A stretch of DNA of 40,452 nt, from NCBI GenBank assembly GCA_040753915.1, contig JBFMDN010000054.1:1-40452 (forward strand), in the 5' to 3' direction. Positions within the stretch are counted from its first letter, which is position 1, and each line of letters starts with the position of its first letter. This document shows positions 18,701 through 27,112 of this stretch, piece after piece. The DNA is from JBFMDN01 sp040753915 (GTDB lineage Bacteria; Desulfobacterota; Desulfomonilia; Desulfomonilales; Desulfomonilaceae). The notes under the pieces are model-generated. The model ran no database searches. It worked only from the letters and a program-made list of their open reading frames with translations, and was not told the origin of the DNA. A program made the position numbers and the translations under genes.

Positions 18701-18842
18701 TGGCATCGAGAATCGTTGTCTTGCCCGATCCGGTGGGACCGTGGATGAGAAACAGGGTTCGATCGCGCAGCTCCTCGAAGTCGAGGACTACCTCTCCCGA
18801 GTACGGTCCTATGGCGCGGACCACGAGCTTTATCGGCTTCAT
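15780..18842 (-). CDS. sbcC: Exonuclease subunit SbcC (Rad50-type ATPase)
   Basis: The 1020-residue protein has the Rad50/SbcC layout. The Walker A motif GPTGSGKTT is at residues 35-43. Long coiled coils fill the centre, rich in Glu/Arg/Lys/Ala. A zinc-hook CPVCGSTDHP sits in the middle. The ABC signature LSGGESFLASLSLALGLADVV and Walker B TIFVDEGFGSLD are near the end. With SbcD it forms a DNA end-processing nuclease that opens hairpins and blocked ends. The ATG at 18842 overlaps the sbcD stop as ATGA, which decides the start; a longer frame runs back to 19046 inside sbcD. The length is normal for the family. Confidence 0.97.
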   Translation of the reverse strand: MKPIKLVVRAIGPYSGEVVLDFEELRDRTLFLIHGPTGSGKTTILDAMTFALYGECSGPERDVKRIRSDLSDPQTPTEVIFDFRLGTERYRIHRRPEQQRPRLRGTGSAKIRAEATLTRLAENPGDENPGEVIASQWSKVTRAVEDLLGFRGDQFRQVVVLPQGQFRKLLLADSRERQAILEVLFQTELYRRVEEALKQASKEIEVQVRDLGSRLKFILDQAESETIGDLKDRETQTCEQLSDVQKDIQILKAQEIEVQEKLAEARRTAERLAELADAERALADLERQIPVYQSKSGALSRAKRAATLISEERSVERSIQESAKASERLKTARDAFVKGKLTVEEAEQNLEAEKKRAGEREEARRTLGRLADLAARVKDLERAARRSDEARRALSSKGQELAQATRRLEACAEKIGQNKELLRDLERVADQRELLQHKVAHAETVQRNSRRLQELVQGEASLRYALDGAEKRLKKAVQALDSAMSELEALDRAWVEGQAAVLAQRLEPGLPCPVCGSTDHPAPAVVDHGIPSDRSLKAKKSRVTELQQEVENIRDEKMDLERRIAEVAATSIVLRETLGDEIRDPKEAEGELARLKQELKKADAAHKDLMRLSEETAGLREDFERFREERDRVEQEHQAAMIESQTAEAEVAALQSGIPENLRKQSAVRQAVEREQARLGSLEAAWEAAQEALSRSREELASRTTALTAAEESAAEAARSVLEHQELFLKTIRDAGFTDVDDFRSGKKGPHEMDSLEQEIQTFHTSLESARDRLARAKKAANGLVPPDLEGIEKTAHEAKARLQTALQREATLSESLKRVTKLAADYESCSRELAHEETRYAVVGRISEVANGHNPVGITFQRFVLGALLDKVLVAASERLEIMSNRRYSLQRQSERADRRTSGGLDLEVVDSYTGRERPVSTLSGGESFLASLSLALGLADVVQSYSGGIRLDTIFVDEGFGSLDPEALDLAFRALIDLQSGGRLVGVISHVPDLRDRIDTRLEIVPDKRGSKARFVIG

Positions 18843-19996
18843 AAGCTCGACACCTCCCGTTCTTGCCGGAGTACCTTGTCCGCGATGACCTCGTACGCCT
18901 CCGCCTCCTGCTCGGATAGCTCCTCTCCAGTGACTTCCCGGAAAAAGAGCGCAAAGAGATCCGCATCCCTCATACGCCGATAGTCGCAGCCACGCTCCAA
19001 GGCAGCGGGACTCGCAGCGGATTGCGCACGCTCCACATGGAGACAATTGGGATACACCTCGCGAAGCTTTCCCATGAGGTCCAAGACTGGTCCTTGGTCT
19101 TGCACAAGGACCATCATGTAGTCCTCTCGATTCTCTCCGGGCCCGGGACCCTTAAGGATGTCCTTCACGTATCCGGAAATGACGCGCACATCTCTTCGAG
19201 GTAAGATGGGAACCGATTCGACGCGGGTGCATCCCCGGGCATCCATTTCCACTACATCGATTGATTTCGTGTGATTTGCCTCGGAAAAGGAGTATTTCAG
19301 CAGCGACCCCGGGTATCGTATGCGAGGCGTTCCGGCCTCCTGCGGCCTGTGCAAGTGCCCGAGCGCCGCGTAGTTGAAGCCGTCGAAGCATGCCGGATCG
19401 ACTCTGTCGGATCCCCCAATAGAGAGAGGACGCTCCGACTCACTTTCCGACCCGCCTGCCACAAAGACGTGACCGACAATCACGCTTCGCTCTTCATGGG
19501 ATCGTCGAGATCGTATCCTCTGAACCAGCTCTCGAAGAGCGTCATTATGGTCCTTGATGTTTTCGCAGGCTAGCTGCTCCCGCAGGACGGACGTCTCGCC
19601 GAAAGGTATAGGATAGAAGACCACGGGCCCCCACCGATCTGCAAAGGTGACCGGTGGAGGTTGGGAGCTGACTGTCCCGAAAACGTGGAGGTTTCTTCCA
19701 GCCATCACCCGTGAGCCAAACTCCAGGCGCGGGGCGCTGTCGTGGTTGCCCGCAATGCAGATGACAGGAATCCCCAAGTCCAGCACGAATCGCGAGAACA
19801 CGTCGTCCAGCAGCTCCACTGCCTCAGGTGGGGGAACGGATCTGTCGTACACGTCTCCGGAGACGATCAGCACGTCTGGTTTGGCATCTCGAGCCACGTA
19901 GATCAGGCAGTCGAGCGCATAGGCCTGGTCGTCAGTGAGGCGAACGCTGTACAGGGACCGTCCCAGATGCCAGTCTGCGGTATGGATGAAGCGCAT
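18839..19996 (-). CDS. sbcD: Exonuclease subunit SbcD (Mre11-type nuclease)
   Basis: The 385-residue protein carries the calcineurin-like phosphoesterase motifs in order: HTADWHLG (metal-binding D and H), VSGDVYDR, CIAGNHDS and later GHVFV and ALGHLHRPQ. It is the Mn-dependent nuclease partner of SbcC. AAGG lies upstream of the ATG. The stop overlaps the sbcC start. Genome neighbours give no sign of a phage or defence context, so this is ordinary repair machinery. The abundance of palindromic repeats in this DNA fits a role for hairpin-cleaving SbcCD, but that is only a thought. Confidence 0.97.
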   Translation of the reverse strand: MRFIHTADWHLGRSLYSVRLTDDQAYALDCLIYVARDAKPDVLIVSGDVYDRSVPPPEAVELLDDVFSRFVLDLGIPVICIAGNHDSAPRLEFGSRVMAGRNLHVFGTVSSQPPPVTFADRWGPVVFYPIPFGETSVLREQLACENIKDHNDALRELVQRIRSRRSHEERSVIVGHVFVAGGSESESERPLSIGGSDRVDPACFDGFNYAALGHLHRPQEAGTPRIRYPGSLLKYSFSEANHTKSIDVVEMDARGCTRVESVPILPRRDVRVISGYVKDILKGPGPGENREDYMMVLVQDQGPVLDLMGKLREVYPNCLHVERAQSAASPAALERGCDYRRMRDADLFALFFREVTGEELSEQEAEAYEVIADKVLRQEREVSSL

Positions 19997-20352
19997 GATC
20001 CTTCTCCAGAGCTTCGGTCATCTGCGAAGGTGATTCAAGGCGAGCAACTATAGAAAAAAAATCCTCTGACTGCAATTGCACCGGAGCGAAAGCACAGCCC
20101 GTGACCCTTTTTCTGCCCTCCATTTGAGCGGGCCCGATCCCCACCCACATCTCGAGGTAAGTTCAAGAAACAAATACCGGCGAGACGCCGGCGCTACGGG
20201 AAATTGGCGCCAAGATCCTCGCCGCACGGACAGGTTTCAGACGTACTGTTGCTTGAAAACGGTCACGCTCCCCAAATTCTCGGCGTGTGACACTGCAATC
20301 AGGAAAACTGCTTTGCCGTGAATCGGGGCCGTATTTGCGAATAGGGGTGCTT
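19997..20352. other. Intergenic region with one REP palindrome
   Basis: Apart from the REP-type palindrome at 20175-20201, I see only short frames without start signals. The gap separates the sbcCD unit from the ribF run on the same strand. Confidence 0.5.
20175..20201 (+). repeat. REP-type palindrome, family CGGCGAGACGCCGGCG, copy 2
   Basis: TACCGGCGAGACGCCGGCGC followed by TACGGGA is identical over 27 bases to the copy at 36109-36135. The stem CCGGCG-AGA-CGCCGG has a three-base loop. Confidence 0.85.
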
Positions 20353-20547
20353 CTACCATCCCCGACGGATTGACGTTCCCTTCAGAATTGCCTTTCTCTG
20401 TTCTTCAGGGATCCGAGTGAGGTGTTCGACTGCAGCAATGACGATGTGTCTCGGGGAGGTTCCGAGAGCTTTCGACAGGCTGAGGACCTTGTCCACCAGA
20501 TCGTCGGGAAGAAGGAATTCATTTTGTTTATCGTCGATGTGAGGCAT
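20353..20547 (-). CDS. Small hypothetical protein
   Basis: The 64-residue frame follows ribF by 54 bases on the same strand. The translation is protein-like: mixed charged and hydrophobic residues with predicted helices (LVDKVLSLSKALG, HIVIAAVEHLTRIPEEQRKAIL) and no membrane segment. The helix pattern recalls small ribbon-helix-helix or toxin-antitoxin-type proteins, but no toxin partner is next to it, so I assign no function. Only a weak GGTAAG-type binding site precedes the ATG. Confidence 0.55.
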   Translation of the reverse strand: MPHIDDKQNEFLLPDDLVDKVLSLSKALGTSPRHIVIAAVEHLTRIPEEQRKAILKGTSIRRGW

Positions 20548-20601
20548 GACTTACCCGGCCGAGAGAGCGGACACTTAGTTGATCAGGATCGTTTCGCCCA
20601 T

Positions 20602-21540
20602 TCAGGGTATCGCCGGCCGCCCGATGAGGATCTCGCGTCCTCGTTCCACGTCGCTAGCGATCTGGGCCTTAAGATCCTGGACGGATGCAAACTTCACTTC
20701 GTTGCGCAGCCGTTCCACCAGGTAAACAACAATGTTCTGGCCGTAGAGATCCCCGTCGAAATCGAGAATATGCACCTCGTAGGAGACTCGGCGATCCCGA
20801 AAAGTCGGATTGTACCCGATGTTCATGACCCCTCGATGAATGGTGTCACCGACACGACAATATACCGCGTACACTCCCTCGGGAGGATGAAGCTTCACCT
20901 CGGGCTTGATGTTGGCTGTAGGGAATCCCAGCCCCTTTCCACGGTGATGCCCGTGAATTACCCGACCTTCGACCGTGAATTCACGCCCTAGAAGCTCGTT
21001 GGCTTCTCGAATCTCACCTCGCAAGAGATGTTCGCGTATTCTGCTTGAAGAGACCATCACGTTGCCCTTTTTTACCGGCGGCACGACGTGACAGGAAAAG
21101 CCCAGTTGAGTAGCCATTTTCTTGAGCACGTGAGCATCTCCAGCCCGATGCTTGCCGAACCGATAGTTTTCTCCAATAAATACGTGCCGCGCTCCCAGCT
21201 CTTCGACGAGCACGTTTTCCACGAATTCCTCAGCAGTCTGATCGGCGAAATCAAGGGTAAATTCCGCCAGGATAAGGACATCCACTCCCAGATGCTCGAG
21301 GATGGCAGCACGTTCCCGCGGGGTGGTAATACGCGGGATTTCAGGAACCTTATTCAGTACGACCCTCGGATGGGGATCAAAGGTATAGACAATGGCATCG
21401 CGACCTTTCCGATGAGCACTTTCCACAGTACGTCCGAGTATCTCTTGATGGCCCAGATGGACTCCATCAAAGTTCCCCAGGGCTACGGAAGGGTCTGCGA
21501 ACTTGTGATAAATCTTTTCGCGAACGCGAATGATTTCCAT
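20602..21540 (-). CDS. ribF: Bifunctional riboflavin kinase / FAD synthetase
   Basis: The 312-residue protein makes FMN from riboflavin and then FAD from FMN. The N-terminal adenylyltransferase domain has GNFDGVHLGHQ (residues 22-32), YTFDPHP and the SSSRIR loop. The C-terminal kinase domain has GKGLGFPTANI, PPEGVYAVY, YNPTF and the EVHILDFDGDLYG segment with its catalytic glutamate. The length is typical. No FMN riboswitch was recognised upstream. It sits at the end of a closely spaced minus-strand gene run, 39 bases after the LapA-like gene. Confidence 0.97.
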   Translation of the reverse strand: MEIIRVREKIYHKFADPSVALGNFDGVHLGHQEILGRTVESAHRKGRDAIVYTFDPHPRVVLNKVPEIPRITTPRERAAILEHLGVDVLILAEFTLDFADQTAEEFVENVLVEELGARHVFIGENYRFGKHRAGDAHVLKKMATQLGFSCHVVPPVKKGNVMVSSSRIREHLLRGEIREANELLGREFTVEGRVIHGHHRGKGLGFPTANIKPEVKLHPPEGVYAVYCRVGDTIHRGVMNIGYNPTFRDRRVSYEVHILDFDGDLYGQNIVVYLVERLRNEVKFASVQDLKAQIASDVERGREILIGRPAIP

Positions 21541-21579
21541 ACGTGCTGACTGTTTTCTGCCGTCCCTTCAGAAACGAAA

Positions 21580-22002
21580 TCAATCCCGCGCGGGCTCTGC
21601 GGGTTCCTCCGAGCTCAAGGACGCGGGCTGACTCTCGACGCGAGCCTTGAGATCGGAAATCTCTCTATCTTTCTGCTCGAGCTCTCTCTTGAGACGCACA
21701 CCTTCCGATTCGAGAGCAGAAATCTTCCCGTTCAGCTCGTCCACGACGCCCTGATGCTCCTTGTCTGTCTTAATCATTCTGCGACGCTCACGCACCCATT
21801 TCAACTGGGTCACGAAGTCGCCTACCGCGGCTATGATAATTCCCAAAGCTACACAAAAGGTCACCAGTTCCCAGAACTGTACAGTTATTGGCTCGGAAAG
21901 CCCGAAGTAGTTAATTTGCATCACGATCTCCTTGTTCTTCATGAACAAGGAAATGACGAATATTACAAACGCGAGCTCTATGATCCTCTTGAGCAGCCTC
22001 AT
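21580..22002 (-). CDS. LapA-domain (DUF1049) small membrane protein
   Basis: The 140-residue protein has two membrane segments (about residues 7-21 and 45-63) with the LapA-like spacing, followed by a charged coiled coil (VDELNGKISALESEGVRLKRELEQKDREISDLKARV). Its start overlaps the HIT gene stop in an ATGA. E. coli LapA acts in lipopolysaccharide assembly control; here only the fold is supported. The acidic end (EEPAEPARD) lies in the cytoplasm by the positive-inside rule. Confidence 0.78.
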   Translation of the reverse strand: MRLLKRIIELAFVIFVISLFMKNKEIVMQINYFGLSEPITVQFWELVTFCVALGIIIAAVGDFVTQLKWVRERRRMIKTDKEHQGVVDELNGKISALESEGVRLKRELEQKDREISDLKARVESQPASLSSEEPAEPARD

Positions 22003-22514
22003 TTTTCCTCCGATCCGTTTATGTCTGGATACAGACGCGTGAACGCCTCTCGCAGCTTACCCCATGTACTTCGAAGATGCTCGGGAATAACCCGTACGTC
22101 GGCCAAGACTGGCATCATATTGGTGTCCCCGTTCCAGCGGGGCACAACGTGATAGTGGAGATGCTCCTCGATGCCGGCTCCCGCTACAGAGCCCAGGTTC
22201 AGCCCCACGTTGAATCCGTCGGGCCTCATCACCTTTCTGAGTACCTGGAGAGCTCTGCACACCTCCTGGATGAGCAGAGCGTTCTCTTCAGGATTGAGCT
22301 GGCAAATGTCCCACGCGTGCCTGTACGGACATACCAACAGGTGGCCGTTATTGTAAGGATATTTGTTCATAATAGTAAAGGCACCTTGAGCCCTATGGAC
22401 AATCAGGTTTTCTTCGTCCTCTCTTGAGACCGGTTTTGTGCAGAAAATGCATTCTTGCTCTTTCTCTTTTCCCAGAATGTAGTCGATTCGCCAGGGGGCC
22501 CAGAGTCTTTCCAT
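21999..22514 (-). CDS. HIT family hydrolase (Ap4A phosphorylase/hydrolase-like)
   Basis: The 171-residue protein shows the zinc-type cysteine CIFC near residue 23, the NKYPYNNGHLLVCPYRH block and the histidine triad EEHLHYHVVPRW. It belongs to the bacterial HIT branch that starts MERLWAPWR, which cleaves or phosphorolyses dinucleoside polyphosphates such as Ap4A. AAGGAC precedes the ATG. It is translationally coupled to the LapA-like gene through a four-base overlap. Confidence 0.93.
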   Translation of the reverse strand: MERLWAPWRIDYILGKEKEQECIFCTKPVSREDEENLIVHRAQGAFTIMNKYPYNNGHLLVCPYRHAWDICQLNPEENALLIQEVCRALQVLRKVMRPDGFNVGLNLGSVAGAGIEEHLHYHVVPRWNGDTNMMPVLADVRVIPEHLRSTWGKLREAFTRLYPDINGSEEK

Positions 22515-22558
22515 GTGTCCTTATGTATCCAATGTGCCGGGAAGCAATTTTGTTCCCA

Positions 22559-23044
22559 CTACAGGGTCACAATTCTCCCGGTTACGGTATCGTCTAAGAT
22601 TTCAAGCAAGCCCACAGTAGGGGTATTGAGGTACCGATTCCTGCTCGCGGACCCGGGATTGAACATGTAAGTCCCGTTCACCATTCCGCAAAAAGGGTCG
22701 TGCGAGTGACCGTACACGATGACGTCAGGTAGGTCCTCTCCGAACCTGGCCAGAATTCGTGCCGCAAGCCCTTCTCCCGATCCCCATCCATGGATCAAGC
22801 CGATCCGCTTCCCTGCTGCCTCAATAATTCTCGTAGGAGGCAACGAATCGGCAACCTCGTGGTCGTCCATATTTCCGCACACTGCTAGGACGCCCCGCTC
22901 CTCCAGTCGGTCAAGCACGCTTCGTGTTACGATGTCCCCAGCATGGAGGATCATGTCCGTGTCGGCGAAAATCACCTCCAGGATATGTTCGAGAGCAGCG
23001 TTGGGAGTCCTGAGATGCGTGTCGGAAAGTACTCCTATCTTCAT
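22559..23044 (-). CDS. YfcE/MJ0936-type metallophosphoesterase
   Basis: The 161-residue protein has all motifs of the small metallophosphodiesterase group: GVLSDTHL, LHAGDIV, VCGNMDDHE, IGLIHGWG and VIVYGHSHDP, then FNPGSAS. These enzymes cleave phosphodiesters with a two-metal centre; natural substrates are mostly unknown. It lies 23 bases after the UPF0280 gene and 44 before the HIT gene, so it is probably part of the same transcript. Confidence 0.93.
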   Translation of the reverse strand: MKIGVLSDTHLRTPNAALEHILEVIFADTDMILHAGDIVTRSVLDRLEERGVLAVCGNMDDHEVADSLPPTRIIEAAGKRIGLIHGWGSGEGLAARILARFGEDLPDVIVYGHSHDPFCGMVNGTYMFNPGSASRNRYLNTPTVGLLEILDDTVTGRIVTL

Positions 23045-23067
23045 ATTATTCCGCCTAATGCCTGTGG

Positions 23068-23814
23068 TCAGTCTGCGCTAGCATTCGACGCCCTGATCAC
23101 CAAGTCTCCTCCGACTACAACAGTGGACCCTGCAATAAGAATAATTCCGCCCACATCAACATACGATTCGGCACGGTTCAGGACCGAAGTCACCGACTCG
23201 CCCGACGCAATACGATCACCGATGTCTCGACAGAAGGCGGAAGCCAGACACGCGGATCTCGATATCACCGTTACCGCGTGAACTCCGTGGCCTGGAACGT
23301 ACGTAGATATCCCGAAATGCAGCTTATATGAGGGTAGTGCGAGAATTAGTCGCTCGTGAAGGGGGGAACCCTTCGCATACAGGTGGACGTCTACGGGATA
23401 GCTGCTTCGAATACATGTGTCCGCACCACTGGACACCACGAGGTTTGCCGAATCAGCAGCCAGGTCCCGGCTGACAAAATCAGCTATGGCTCCGCTTATG
23501 CACGACATTGGTGCCACGCCGGTTTTGCGGCATGACAGGTCGGTGTACCGCACAATTTCAGGGGCAGATCCATATATCTGAATCGGTGAGACGGTCTCGC
23601 GAAAAGCTGGGTGCTGCCGCAAGTATTCTTCGATCTGATACCGATACCGGAACACGGCATCTTTCACTTTGGGGGTCAAATCAGAATGAGCCTGCACATG
23701 CAGGTTGGTCTCACGCACCTCGACCTCAAAGCTCACGGAATGAGCCAGAGGGATCCGATTGCGGTAATTCTTTCTCTCGTAAATGTCGTAAATTGACGGC
23801 ATACCCACACCCAT
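23068..23814 (-). CDS. UPF0280 family protein (ApbE-like fold)
   Basis: The 248-residue protein matches the UPF0280 pattern: an N-terminal YRNRIP segment, VEVRETNLHVQA near residue 33, a run up to HPAF, the MSCISGAIADFVSRDL block (the usual GPMAAVAGAIAE) and VVSSGADTCIR where family members have an ENGGD-like motif. UPF0280 proteins are related to the flavin transferase ApbE, but their function is not settled. The usual N of NGGD is replaced by S in this protein. It is the first gene of the minus-strand run that ends with ribF. Confidence 0.85.
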   Translation of the reverse strand: MGVGMPSIYDIYERKNYRNRIPLAHSVSFEVEVRETNLHVQAHSDLTPKVKDAVFRYRYQIEEYLRQHPAFRETVSPIQIYGSAPEIVRYTDLSCRKTGVAPMSCISGAIADFVSRDLAADSANLVVSSGADTCIRSSYPVDVHLYAKGSPLHERLILALPSYKLHFGISTYVPGHGVHAVTVISRSACLASAFCRDIGDRIASGESVTSVLNRAESYVDVGGIILIAGSTVVVGGDLVIRASNASAD

Positions 23815-24019
23815 CGAGCCTGTCGAGCCGAATCACCCCGAAAATGCCGTGAAACGAGTGGCTCGATTATTCCTTTGACCCGGCAACGTGTCAAGGATAA
23901 TTTCCCCCCTGCTATCCTCGATCCCGAGCCGGTCCGCGCCGTGCAGATGGGATCGGAGCGCTTGCCGCAAGATTCGCGCCCCCGTCCATACGCCTAGTTC
24001 TTTTTATCCAAGCCCCCGA

Positions 24020-25318
24020 TCAATCCTTGCCCCTTTTCCCTTCCATCAGCACAGACTGGAGGTCGTACGCTCGAATTTGGCTCCTGGACCGCATGAAAGA
24101 CAGCCAATCCGTCTTCTTCCGCTCCAAAGTTATCAATCGTGTTCCAGAAATCCCCGGCAAGGAGTCCACAGCAAAATCGGTGACCACCCCTTCAATCTTT
24201 GGGGAGCTCCACAATTCCTCGAGCGCGTCACCGTTCCACCTCAATCCTATGACCTGGCCTTCCTCGAGCATTTTGGATCTGCTCAACAATCTCCTTGTCT
24301 TTGAATGATGGCTTATAGCTAGAACCTGATATATGCCGTCTCCCGTGACATCTAGGCACATGATTCTGGGCCTATAGAAAACAGTGTCATCGTCTTCGAC
24401 GATGCCAGCAGGGGGGGTGCGTCGCTCCACTCCAGCCCATCTCAATGGCACGTCAGAACCGCCATAGTAGTCCTGAGAGACGTACAGGCGCTTACCGTCG
24501 GGTCTGTAGACCCGCAGGTGGTCGCTCTTGTCGTACACTACGATGAGCGGCTTTCGATCTCCGGACAGGTCGCCGATAGCAAACCCGAAAATGGGAATCT
24601 TTAACGGGACCCCGAAGCGATCCATAGACTGTAGAGCATCACCCTTGTCCGCGAGACGAACTATGGGACCGTCGTACATCTTTCTTTGACTCTTCTCCTG
24701 ACCCAAAAGCACAGGCCCGAGAGTAGGGTACAGGATCACGCGCAAGAAATAGGGAGACTCCTGAATCACGGGAACGAGAGCACCATTTCTGTACTCGAGC
24801 ACAAAGGAAGACACGGTTCCGCGGTTTTGCGCTGACACATAGATGCGGGCCGGTCCTTTCCTGATGCTTGCCACATCCACGCTCTTGAGCTCGAGGTTGC
24901 CTGCCGAATACTCGGTGAGAAGAGTCATGGCTCCACCAGAGATCTGGTAAAGGTGCACGGCGGAAGGGCTAATAATCACTACGTCGTTCTTGCCATCTCC
25001 GTCCACGTCCCCGATACCCATCCCGATTCCCAATATGGGCAACTCCTCGCTCCGCCAAGCTTGGCCTGCGTCATGAGTTTGACCGATACGACCCGACGGT
25101 CGGGCGGCCGAAAGCCTCGCCATCGATCCTTCGGCCTGAAAAGCAGAACGGGGGGTAGGCCCCTCAGGCATCTCTGGGCTCGGAAAGGAATCAGAAATGC
25201 CAATTTTTTGGCTCCCAAGCGTGGTTGGCGCACTAGGAACGGCAGATCGAAGGTCCATGACGGTGAAGAAGACCGTTGCGAAACAAACCAGACCCAAGAG
25301 TATCTTGAAGCGCATCAT
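24020..25318 (-). CDS. FG-GAP/VCBS-repeat exported protein
   Basis: The 432-residue protein begins with a signal-peptide-like or membrane-anchor stretch (ILLGLVCFATVFFTVMDLRSA). It then has a Ser/Pro-rich linker and a region with calcium-binding FG-GAP-type repeats. The clearest is GIGDVDGDGKNDVVIISPSAVHLY; weaker ones are GDLSGDRKPLIVVYDKSDHLRVY and CLDVTGDGIYQVLAIS. The beta-propeller is likely outside the cytoplasm. Similar proteins with a lone VCBS propeller occur in Geobacter and Desulfo species without a known role. GGGAG lies six bases before the first of two ATG codons. Confidence 0.82.
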   Translation of the reverse strand: MMRFKILLGLVCFATVFFTVMDLRSAVPSAPTTLGSQKIGISDSFPSPEMPEGPTPRSAFQAEGSMARLSAARPSGRIGQTHDAGQAWRSEELPILGIGMGIGDVDGDGKNDVVIISPSAVHLYQISGGAMTLLTEYSAGNLELKSVDVASIRKGPARIYVSAQNRGTVSSFVLEYRNGALVPVIQESPYFLRVILYPTLGPVLLGQEKSQRKMYDGPIVRLADKGDALQSMDRFGVPLKIPIFGFAIGDLSGDRKPLIVVYDKSDHLRVYRPDGKRLYVSQDYYGGSDVPLRWAGVERRTPPAGIVEDDDTVFYRPRIMCLDVTGDGIYQVLAISHHSKTRRLLSRSKMLEEGQVIGLRWNGDALEELWSSPKIEGVVTDFAVDSLPGISGTRLITLERKKTDWLSFMRSRSQIRAYDLQSVLMEGKRGKD

Positions 25319-25663
25319 GGCAATCTCCCGATGGAGTGGTGGCGTCCGAGACAGTCACACTCAAGGCACGGTCGCGAAGCCCGGGTCGGGCAGCCGTAGC
25401 CGCTCCGGCCTCGGTGACGCCCAAATGCGTCTATAATACATCTGAAACGCGCAAAGGGATATGACTACCTTCCGGTCTAGGTGAACAAGACGGATACATG
25501 CCCGCGCAGATGATTCGAGCCCCGGCAGGTATACTTCCACGCATTGAATAACAAGAGGGCGAGGCGAGTGCTTTCACACGGTCGTCAGTAACTCGGTGTA
25601 CGGATCAGGTTCGGACCTGCTCTCCATGGTCGCCACTGTAGCTCCTGGGTCAGGGGGAGCGGT
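25319..25663. other. Intergenic region with a dispersed repeat
   Basis: The gap lies between cysK and the VCBS gene on the same strand. Its centre holds the repeat at 25528-25614. No gene or strong terminator was found. Confidence 0.5.
25528..25614. repeat. Diverged intergenic repeat, copy 2 (partner at 5541-5720)
   Basis: It has the blocks ATACTTCCACGCATTGAATA and GTGCTTTCACACGGTCGT, then ATCAGGTTCGG, in the same order and orientation as the first copy. Here the right arm of the perfect hairpin is lost, since the sequence after CATTGAATA differs. Confidence 0.6.
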
Positions 25664-26575
25664 TCACGGACCGAAACACAAGTATCGTTCACCCGAATCG
25701 TACACAATGCTGACGACAATCTGCTCCGGATCCAGCCGCGCGGCTTCCGTGAGTGCCACGTGCAAGGCAGCTCCTGAGGAAAGACCGGCATAGATGCCTT
25801 GAGTCCTGGCTAGCAACTTCACTCGTGCCACGGCATCCTCGTACGAAACAGGGGCAACCTCGTCAATGATCTCCGTATTCAATATCGTGGGGACGAAACC
25901 CGCGCCGATTCCGGGAATCATGTGCGGACCCGGATTCCCTCCCGAGAGAACGGGAGACTCTTCCGGTTCCACTGCAACGATGCGCGCAGACTTGCTCCGT
26001 TCCTTAAAGATTTCGCCCACACCGGTGATAGTTCCCCCAGTTCCTACGCCCGCTACGAACACGTCGGGAACTCTCCCCAAGGCCTCGATGATCTCGATTG
26101 CCGTGGTTTTTCTGTGAGCCTCGGGGTTAGCGGGATTCTCGAACTGATTGATCATAAAGGTTCTAGTATTCTTGTGAAGAATCTCCATGGCCTTGTTGAC
26201 CGCCCCGCGCATCCCGTTGGAAGCGGGAGTCAAAATAATTTGAGCACCGTACGAGGAGAGAAGCTGTCTCCGCTCCTGGGTCACCGTGTCCGGCATAACC
26301 AGCTTGAGGGCATGCCCCTTGGCTGCCGAGATCATGGCTAAGCTCACGGCGGTGTTCCCGCAAGAGGCCTCAACCAAGCAGTCACCAGGCCGCAAATCCT
26401 GATTGCGCTCCATTGCCTCTATGATCGAAAGGCACATCCTGTCCTTTATGGAACCGCCTGGATTTCTCGATTCCAACTTGCACCAGACCTGAGCGCCCTT
26501 CTCTTCGGGAAACTTCAGCCTGACAATGGGAGTTTGTCCCACATACGACAACAGATTGTTCCTTGTGTTAATCAA
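25664..26575 (-). CDS. cysK: Cysteine synthase (O-acetylserine sulfhydrylase family)
   Basis: This PLP enzyme makes L-cysteine from O-acetylserine and sulfide. Visible are YVGQTPIVRL, the PLP lysine in GGSIKDRM, the EASCGNTAVSLA loop (usual EPTSGNTG), GVGTGGTITGVG phosphate loop and YAGLSSGAAL near the end. The TTG at 26575 is proposed as start because it leaves the family-typical N-terminus, lies 20 bases after the Rrf2 stop and has a GGAG just before it. An ATG at 26641 would overlap the Rrf2 gene by 47 bases and add 22 atypical residues. The C-terminus GERYLCFGP is short for the family. Whether it is CysK or CysM is not certain. Confidence 0.9.
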   Translation of the reverse strand: MINTRNNLLSYVGQTPIVRLKFPEEKGAQVWCKLESRNPGGSIKDRMCLSIIEAMERNQDLRPGDCLVEASCGNTAVSLAMISAAKGHALKLVMPDTVTQERRQLLSSYGAQIILTPASNGMRGAVNKAMEILHKNTRTFMINQFENPANPEAHRKTTAIEIIEALGRVPDVFVAGVGTGGTITGVGEIFKERSKSARIVAVEPEESPVLSGGNPGPHMIPGIGAGFVPTILNTEIIDEVAPVSYEDAVARVKLLARTQGIYAGLSSGAALHVALTEAARLDPEQIVVSIVYDSGERYLCFGP

Positions 26576-26594
26576 GAGCTCCGCGATCCTTCGG

Positions 26595-27062
26595 CTAAAT
26601 GAAGTACATGTATTTGTGGTCAAGGTCTCTGGAGACGCCATGCTTCCGGGCCAGAAGGCAAAGATCCGAGATGGAGACGGAATCGTAATAATCGCTCAAG
26701 AGGCGCTGAGTTTCCTTCCAGACGTGCCGCGTAATGCAGCCTGGATAAATATCGCAGCCCTTCTTTTTCGGATAATCCTCGGCCAAACAGCGGACGGGAA
26801 CGATGGGACCCTGGGCTGCCCTGACGATGTCTCCCACGGATATCTCGGAAGGGTCCTTGGCCAACATGTAACCGCCTCTCGGTCCCCTACGGCTCTTCAG
26901 TAACCCTGCCTTGAGGAGCTTGTTGAAGATCTGTTCCAAGTACCTCTGAGAGATCTTCTGACGCCGCGATATATCCTTGATCTGTGTGGGTTGTCCACCG
27001 CCATGGTATGCGACGTCAAAGAGCGCCCGAACTCCATATCTGCTCGTCGTAGTAATGCGCAT
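26595..27062 (-). CDS. Rrf2 family regulator (IscR/CymR-like)
   Basis: The protein has 155 residues from the ATG at 27062, which has GGGGA upstream; another ATG is at 27089. The N-terminal winged helix is classical: MRITTTSRYGVRALFDVAYH, ISQRYLEQIFNKLLKAGLLKSRRGPRGGYMLA. Three cysteines (CLAEDYPKKKGC then five residues and C) sit where IscR holds its 2Fe-2S cluster, but the first spacing is longer than in IscR. It may sense Fe-S or sulfur status and control cysK, which starts 20 bases after its stop. A promoter with a palindrome in its spacer (27113-27141) suggests that it represses itself. Confidence 0.92.
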   Translation of the reverse strand: MRITTTSRYGVRALFDVAYHGGGQPTQIKDISRRQKISQRYLEQIFNKLLKAGLLKSRRGPRGGYMLAKDPSEISVGDIVRAAQGPIVPVRCLAEDYPKKKGCDIYPGCITRHVWKETQRLLSDYYDSVSISDLCLLARKHGVSRDLDHKYMYFI

Positions 27063-27112
27063 GGAGAATCCCCGAGAAAAACGTCTCATGCATTGAAGAA
27101 TCTGCTGAGGGT

